This document shows, one piece after another, positions 7,670 through 11,725 of a DNA stretch of 11,725 bases. Each line of letters starts with the position of its first letter. Within the stretch, counting starts at the first letter, position 1. Source of the stretch: Candidatus Thalassarchaeaceae archaeon (GTDB lineage: Archaea > Thermoplasmatota > Poseidoniia > Poseidoniales > Thalassarchaeaceae); assembly GCA_013329905.1 (NCBI GenBank), contig DUJH01000049.1, positions 19,871 to 31,595 of the forward strand, in the 5' to 3' direction. Below the pieces are notes generated by a model that saw only the letters and a list, made by a program, of their open reading frames with translations, was not told the DNA's origin and made no database searches. A program made the position numbers and the translations under genes.

Positions 7670-7960
7670 ATGGCTGAGGTCGACAAGCAGCTCATTCTCG
7701 AGTCGGTCGGTCCCGTGCAAGCCATCCTCGATGCGCACGATGGAGTGGTCAATGTCATCGATACTACGGATGGAGTCATCATGATCTCACTTGAAGGCGG
7801 ATGCACTGGCTGCGCGTCAACTCCGATGACTGCAATGCAAATCTACTACTCGTTGATGAAACTCGAGATGGTCAACGATGTGATCTTCGTTAATGGAGAG
7901 TTACCAGCGTATATGCGAGCCTTCATTGATGACAAACTCGGTGTCGAGACGACTGAGTGA
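7670..7960 (+). CDS. NifU C-terminal-like (Nfu) Fe-S scaffold protein
   Basis: A 96-residue one-domain protein. GGCTGCAST (43-51) contains the paired cysteines Cys45 and Cys48 of the Nfu domain, where two subunits usually hold one [4Fe-4S] cluster for delivery to client proteins. The hydrophobic pattern before it (VGPVQAILDAHDGVVNVID) and the helix after it fit the fold. Upstream sequence in the same frame is open but shows no domain features, so the ATG with a GGTGGA site is taken as the start. It meets the small membrane-protein gene tail to tail with a one-base gap. Clients in the window could include endonuclease III (inference). Confidence 0.88.
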   Translation: MAEVDKQLILESVGPVQAILDAHDGVVNVIDTTDGVIMISLEGGCTGCASTPMTAMQIYYSLMKLEMVNDVIFVNGELPAYMRAFIDDKLGVETTE

Positions 7961-7961
7961 A

Positions 7962-8312
7962 TCATTCTTCCTCGGATTCAGCTCGGCGCATCCGCATGAT
8001 TTGATGAGGGTTGATTTCACCTTGCACATCGCGCCCTTTGATGTTCAGAGAGCCGGCAGCGGCGACTATTAGCGCGATGATTGCGAAGGGTCTTGCAACA
8101 TTCTGCGAGCCCCAGAGTTCGCCACCCATGTAGTGCAGTGCGAAGAGCATGATTGCAGCCGAGACGCAGAGAGCCATGATCACGCGCTGTGCAAATGCCT
8201 CTCCCCACGGCGCGCGCGTGAAAGTTCCGATACTCATCCAAAACAGAGTGGCGAGACCGCACGATGCGACGGAGAGGGTCTCGAGTGCGGCGACAAGTTC
8301 CACGAAAGGCAC
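7962..8312 (-). CDS. Small three-helix membrane protein, hypothetical
   Basis: A 116-residue protein starting with GTG. Three hydrophobic segments (about 6-28, 44-62 and 74-90) predict a membrane protein, followed by a charged cytoplasmic-type tail (HQIMRMRRAESEEE). I do not recognise a family. Its coding support comes from the regular alternation of hydrophobic helices with charged loops and its clean fit between neighbouring stops and starts. The only ribosome-binding candidate is an AAGGA about 10 bases upstream, so the exact start is uncertain. It is divergent from the PolX gene. Confidence 0.6.
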   Translation of the reverse strand: MPFVELVAALETLSVASCGLATLFWMSIGTFTRAPWGEAFAQRVIMALCVSAAIMLFALHYMGGELWGSQNVARPFAIIALIVAAAGSLNIKGRDVQGEINPHQIMRMRRAESEEE

Positions 8313-8391
8313 ACCCAGTGGTCCTTTGTGAGCATTGGCTAAGACCGGCGCTGATGAACAGACTCAAGTTTGGTGAGGTTGCGTTGGGTGC

Positions 8392-10326
8392 GTGGTCAAC
8401 GTCAAGGGTTGGAGTCTTCCGAAGCCTCGCAGCACGGGGCCCCCATTCCAGACCAAGTCATCTGTGGTTGCTGTCCTCGAACAGGTTGGAGTGCTGCTCG
8501 AACTCGATGGAGCCAACCCGTTTCGAGTTCGCGCCTACCAAAACGGCAGCCGAGCCCTCGCCTCGATGGAGGATGATCTCCTGACGGTGGTACAGGAGGG
8601 GCGTTTAGTAAATGTCAAGGGAATTGGAAAGGGTATCAGCGGCCTCGTTAACGAAGCCGTGTTAGAGGGGACTTGGGGTGACCTCGCTGACCTCTATGCG
8701 AAGATTCCACCCGGCCTCCTCGAAATTGTCGGTATTCCTGGCCTTGGACCAAAGCGGGTACGTGTGATGTACGAGGAATTGGGTGTCGATTCTGTCGAGG
8801 CACTGAAGGCGGCTTGTGAGATGGGACACATCGCACCACTCTCTGGTTTCGGCGAGAAAAGTCAGCAGAAATACCTCGAGGGAATCGAGTTGCTGCGACG
8901 CTATCAGGGTCGCTCTCGTATGGATGTAGGACTTATTTTTGGGCGGGCGCTTGAAGCACGGGTTGCGGCTATTCCCGGAGTAACCCGTGCCCAACTCGCC
9001 GGCAGCGCCCGTCGTCGCCGCGAGACGATCGGTGACCTCGATATCGTCGCGGCGGCCGAACCAGCAGACCACGATTCTGTCATCGAGGCTATTCTCTCAT
9101 TCCCTGGAATTGCCGAGGTCAAAGGCTCGGGCGAATCGAAAGTCAGCCTGATTCTTGAGCAGGACATGTTGGCAGGCGCACAAGACATCGGCAGCATGGA
9201 CGCTCAACTCGCAGAGGCAATGATGGAACGCAGCGGCGATGCGACAATCGATGCTCAGGTGAGAATCGTCTCACCAGCGACCTTCCCCTTCACTCTCGCT
9301 TACTTCACAGGATCAAAGGAACACAATATCCGCATGCGTCAACTCGCCATTGACCGAGGTCTCCGCCTCAATGAATTCGGCCTATTCTCCGAAGCAGCCG
9401 CCGGTGATGCAATCGGTATGGAGGCGGCAAAACACACCCTCGAATGCGCTAACGAAGCCGCTATCTACAGTCATCTCGGAATGACTTGGGTTCCTCCCGA
9501 GATGCGTGAGGACACAGGAGAGATCGAGGCTGCCCAATCTTCCAGCCTGCCGCGCCTAATCGAACCCGCCGATCTGCGCGGCGCCCTGCACAATCACACC
9601 GTCGCATCCGACGGTGTCAACACACTCGAGGAGATGGCCCAAGCGGCCATAGACCTCGGCTGGCAATACCTCGGTATCGCCGACCATTCAGAGATACTCA
9701 ACATCGGCGGGCGACAAATTGGCGTATCCGCCGATGGCATCCCAGCCCAAGCCGAGATGATTCGCGCACTCAACGAGGGCTGGGCTGACAAAAACCAAGA
9801 CTTCCGAATATTCCACGGTTCCGAGTGCGACATCCTAGTAGACGGAGCACTCGACTACCCTGATGAAACCCGTCAATCACTCAGCCATATCGTTGGTTCA
9901 GTCCATGCATTAGGAAGTTGGCGCAATCGAGATGAGATAGCCAATACAGAAGCCCTGATTAAAGCCGTTGAAAATCCCACTTTCACGATTTTAGGGCACC
10001 CGACGGGAAGAATCTTGCAAGGCCGAGAAGGCTTCCCCGTCGACATGCACGCAGTGTTGCGTCGAATGGGAGAACTCAACGCCGAAGGCGAACTGAAAGC
10101 AGTCGAAATCAACGCATCACCATACCGCCTAGATCTCGATTGGCGCCTTTGCCGCTATGCCAAGCAACAAGGTGTGCCGGTGTGCATTAATCCGGACGCC
10201 CATGGAACGGAGGGTCTGGCGGACGTTTGGTACGGGGTGCAAATCGCTCGAAAGGGATGGTTGGAGGCTGGTGATGTTCTCAACACTCAGAGCGGAGTCC
10301 AGATGGAAGAGATTCTCGGACTGTGA
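8392..10326 (+). CDS. polX: Family X DNA polymerase with PHP phosphoesterase domain (PolX)
   Basis: A 644-residue protein in the usual bacterial/archaeal PolX order. An N-terminal helix-hairpin-helix domain contains NPFRVRAYQ (42-50) and GIGKGI (77-82). A second HhH is GIPGLGPKR (114-122). The polymerase palm has AGSARRRRETIGDLDIV (203-219) with Asp215 and Asp217, and YFTGSKEHNIRMR (304-316). A C-terminal PHP domain has its metal ligands in place: His400, His402, Asp407, His432, Glu478, His505, His536, Asp602 and His604. Such enzymes fill short gaps, and the PHP part can act as 3'-5' exonuclease or AP endonuclease. The palm strand expected to carry the third carboxylate reads TIDAQVRIV (see findings). 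The GTG at 8392 is the first start after an upstream stop; the true start could be slightly further in. It leads a repair block ending with nth. Confidence 0.94.
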   Translation: MVNVKGWSLPKPRSTGPPFQTKSSVVAVLEQVGVLLELDGANPFRVRAYQNGSRALASMEDDLLTVVQEGRLVNVKGIGKGISGLVNEAVLEGTWGDLADLYAKIPPGLLEIVGIPGLGPKRVRVMYEELGVDSVEALKAACEMGHIAPLSGFGEKSQQKYLEGIELLRRYQGRSRMDVGLIFGRALEARVAAIPGVTRAQLAGSARRRRETIGDLDIVAAAEPADHDSVIEAILSFPGIAEVKGSGESKVSLILEQDMLAGAQDIGSMDAQLAEAMMERSGDATIDAQVRIVSPATFPFTLAYFTGSKEHNIRMRQLAIDRGLRLNEFGLFSEAAAGDAIGMEAAKHTLECANEAAIYSHLGMTWVPPEMREDTGEIEAAQSSSLPRLIEPADLRGALHNHTVASDGVNTLEEMAQAAIDLGWQYLGIADHSEILNIGGRQIGVSADGIPAQAEMIRALNEGWADKNQDFRIFHGSECDILVDGALDYPDETRQSLSHIVGSVHALGSWRNRDEIANTEALIKAVENPTFTILGHPTGRILQGREGFPVDMHAVLRRMGELNAEGELKAVEINASPYRLDLDWRLCRYAKQQGVPVCINPDAHGTEGLADVWYGVQIARKGWLEAGDVLNTQSGVQMEEILGL

Positions 10327-10385
10327 TGTCGAACAACTGCGACTCGCTGACGAAGATTCATCATGCACGCGCGTGAGGGGCTGTC

Positions 10386-10592
10386 ATGCGAGTCATGCGC
10401 GGTCTTGTTTTCGGGGCGGTGTCGGTGCTCCCTGCATTCTTTGTGGGGATGGTAGCTTACGTCTTGATTGGTGGAGATACGGATTTCCCAGAGTGGGAGA
10501 ATTGGATGTATGGTCCTTGCTACTTGCTCCCTGCCTTGATTGTCGGTGGCTCGTTACTCCTCGGTCTACGTGATGAGGAGGATGCTCAGTGA
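10386..10592 (+). CDS. Small two-helix membrane protein upstream of nth, hypothetical
   Basis: A 68-residue protein with hydrophobic segments at about 7-28 and 41-61, joined by an acidic/aromatic loop (DTDFPEWENWMYG) and ending in a short acidic tail. A GAGGGG ribosome-binding site lies 5 bases before the ATG. Its stop overlaps the start of the endonuclease III gene (TGATG), indicating translational coupling. I recognise no family. The location between polX and nth is suggestive but does not prove a repair role. Confidence 0.65.
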   Translation: MRVMRGLVFGAVSVLPAFFVGMVAYVLIGGDTDFPEWENWMYGPCYLLPALIVGGSLLLGLRDEEDAQ

Positions 10593-11239
10593 TGCGACGA
10601 GCGGAACGGGCAGATCGAATCGGTGTTCAATTGGACGAATTGTATCCGACTACGCCAATCCCGCTCGACCATAACGACCCTTACACTCTGCTTGTTGCGG
10701 TGATGCTGTCTGCGCAGACTACTGACAAGAAAGTGAATGAGGTTACGCCGGCTCTGTTTGCGCTGGCTGATGAGCCGGCACGGATGGCGGAGCTCGAGGT
10801 CGACCAAATTCGTGAGATTATTCGTGAGATTGGACTTGCTCCGACGAAGGCGAAGAATCTCAAGCGGATGGCTGAGCAAATTTTGGATGGTGGGGGCGAG
10901 GTCATCCCCGATTGGGAATTCCTCGAATCGCTCGCCGGTGTCGGTCACAAGACGGCGAGCGTTGTCATGTCGCAGGCTTTTGGCGTGCCGGCCTTTCCAG
11001 TTGATACTCACATTCACCGTTTAGCCGCGCGCTGGGGCTTGTCGAGTGGTAGGAATGTGGTGCAGACTGAGCGAGACCTGAAAGCGGTCTTTCCGATGGA
11101 CACTTGGAATCGAAGGCATCTGCAAATCATTTACTTCGGTCGCGAGTATTGTCCTGCCCGAAATCACGATTTGACTGGCTGTCCGATATGTGGATGGGCA
11201 GCGACAAAGAAGCGCATTCGCGAGGAATCGCGCCGCTGA
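10589..11239 (+). CDS. nth: Endonuclease III (DNA glycosylase/AP lyase)
   Basis: A 216-residue HhH-GPD glycosylase, which removes oxidised pyrimidines and nicks abasic sites. LSAQTTD (40-46) matches the family's conserved lesion-pocket helix. The helix-hairpin-helix LAGVGHKTAS (115-124) supplies the catalytic Lys121, and VDTHIHR (138-144) supplies Asp139. The C-terminal cluster region has only Cys188, Cys198 and Cys201 instead of four cysteines (see findings). The GTG at 10589 has GAGGAGG 7 bases upstream; the ATG at 10592 is an equally plausible start. It overlaps the preceding small gene. Confidence 0.95.
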   Translation: MMRRAERADRIGVQLDELYPTTPIPLDHNDPYTLLVAVMLSAQTTDKKVNEVTPALFALADEPARMAELEVDQIREIIREIGLAPTKAKNLKRMAEQILDGGGEVIPDWEFLESLAGVGHKTASVVMSQAFGVPAFPVDTHIHRLAARWGLSSGRNVVQTERDLKAVFPMDTWNRRHLQIIYFGREYCPARNHDLTGCPICGWAATKKRIREESRR

Positions 11240-11257
11240 GGCCCTAATTCCTGTATT

Positions 11258-11542
11258 TCAACTGCGGAATAGCAGGAAACCACCGCCGCCGACACAAGCG
11301 ATTCCGAGCAGAAGTAGCGGTGTTTGGAGAGAGGAGATAGTGTCTCTTGAATTACGACCGTCTTGGCATTGTCCATCATCCCAGCCAGTGATTTGTCCGA
11401 TCTGCCCGGTCGTGCTGTCGCAGTTTTCTTCGAGTTCTCCTTCGATGTAATCTACTACCATTCCAGCGCCGATCCAACCGATGATACAGAGTACACCGAC
11501 GATGAGAGACAACGTGCCGCCAAAGGTTCCAGACTTGCCCAT
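11258..11542 (-). CDS. Small two-helix membrane protein with a cysteine-containing loop, hypothetical
   Basis: A 94-residue protein with a Gly-rich hydrophobic segment at about 8-30 and another at about 74-92. The intervening acidic loop holds Cys41 and Cys59, which could form a disulfide if the loop faces outside. No ribosome-binding site is visible before the ATG, so the message may be leaderless, which is common in archaea. It converges with nth (18-base gap) and is divergent from the peroxiredoxin gene. I recognise no family. Confidence 0.6.
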   Translation of the reverse strand: MGKSGTFGGTLSLIVGVLCIIGWIGAGMVVDYIEGELEENCDSTTGQIGQITGWDDGQCQDGRNSRDTISSLQTPLLLLGIACVGGGGFLLFRS

Positions 11543-11581
11543 GGAGGGTTGGTCTCAGCAGGCTCTCTTGAATCCTCTCAG

Positions 11582-11608
11582 CCCGAGCATTCATCATACT
11601 GTCTCGGG
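11582..11608. repeat. Inverted repeat in a divergent promoter region
   Basis: CCCGAG and CTCGGG, separated by 15 bases, lie in the 76-base gap between the divergent membrane-protein and peroxiredoxin genes. The arrangement would suit an operator, but the arms are short and could be chance. Confidence 0.25.
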
Positions 11609-11618
11609 TCGAGTGACC

Positions 11619-11725
11619 ATGGCTGATGATTGGTTGACACTTGAGGTAGGGGATATCGCTCCAGAATTTGAGGCAGAATTGACTGATAGTAGCATCGTGA
11701 AGCTCGCCGAGATTCTGGCTGGTGG
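11619..11725 (+). CDS. Peroxiredoxin (AhpC/TSA/Bcp family), 3'-truncated by the window edge
   Basis: Only the first 35 codons are present. The N-terminus contains EVGDIAPEFEAELTD, the typical start of peroxiredoxins (the GD-x-APEF pattern), followed by a segment ending in LAGG, where family members reach the strand before the active site. The peroxidatic Cys lies beyond the window, so the subfamily cannot be assigned. It would reduce peroxides in the cytoplasm using thiol donors. No strong ribosome-binding site is seen. Confidence 0.7.
   Translation, partial: MADDWLTLEVGDIAPEFEAELTDSSIVKLAEILAG

Noticed and set aside
8662..9072. A 136-codon open frame antisense to polX
   Set aside because: It lies wholly inside a well-supported gene, lacks recognisable domains, and its composition follows the codon bias of the opposite strand.
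10157..10573. A 138-codon frame overlapping the end of polX and the small membrane gene
   Set aside because: It crosses two better-supported genes in another frame and its translation is Cys/Arg-rich without structure.
10808..10831. Perfect tandem 12-base repeat in nth
   Set aside because: It encodes IREIIREI, a plausible amphipathic helix repeat in the protein; two copies in a coding region are not evidence of a repeat element.
10586..11017. A 143-codon open frame antisense to nth
   Set aside because: It covers the conserved catalytic region of nth on the other strand and has no domain features of its own.
1..11725. Mobile elements, CRISPR arrays, tRNA genes or a phage-defence cluster
   Set aside because: I found no transposase, integrase, regularly spaced repeats, cloverleaf-like sequence or known defence genes; the gene content is housekeeping.

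Overview
The window looks like a chromosomal segment of a planktonic euryarchaeon, most likely a Marine Group II/III (Poseidoniia-type) archaeon. This rests on the gene mix: a cell-surface subtilase, a K+-dependent membrane pyrophosphatase, a lipobox lipoprotein, an archaeal-style TATA box, and GGTGA/GGAGG ribosome-binding sites. There is no rRNA or marker gene to prove it. Gene density is very high. The longest stretch without a gene is about 80 bases, and I see no tRNA, CRISPR array, insertion sequence or integrase.

Layout. Bases 1-2535 (+) hold the 3' part of one long gene. It encodes the end of a secreted subtilisin-like protease, a membrane anchor and, in the same frame, a complete AmpG/PAT-type MFS transporter. 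A small glutaredoxin (2583-2852, +) follows. The next block reads leftward from about 6660: membrane pyrophosphatase HppA, then a surface lipoprotein of unknown function, then a small alpha/beta hydrolase, the last two closely spaced. Upstream on the same strand is a stand-alone class I glutamine amidotransferase (6703-7605), separated from hppA by a GC-rich hairpin and a TATA box. Divergent from it is a one-domain NifU-like Fe-S scaffold (7670-7960, +), which meets a small three-helix membrane protein (7962-8312, -) tail to tail.

From 8392 to 11239 (+) there is a DNA-repair block: a family X DNA polymerase with a PHP domain, a 68-residue two-helix membrane protein, and endonuclease III, whose start overlaps the stop of the small protein. 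Together PolX and Nth would supply lesion removal and gap filling for base excision repair. A further small two-helix membrane protein (11258-11542, -) and the first 35 codons of a peroxiredoxin (11619 to the edge, +) end the window.

Most genes are ordinary housekeeping. The features that stand out are the protease-transporter fusion with a shift in arginine codon use across its joint, the unusual catalytic-strand sequence in the PolX palm, and the incomplete Fe-S cysteine set in the endonuclease III.
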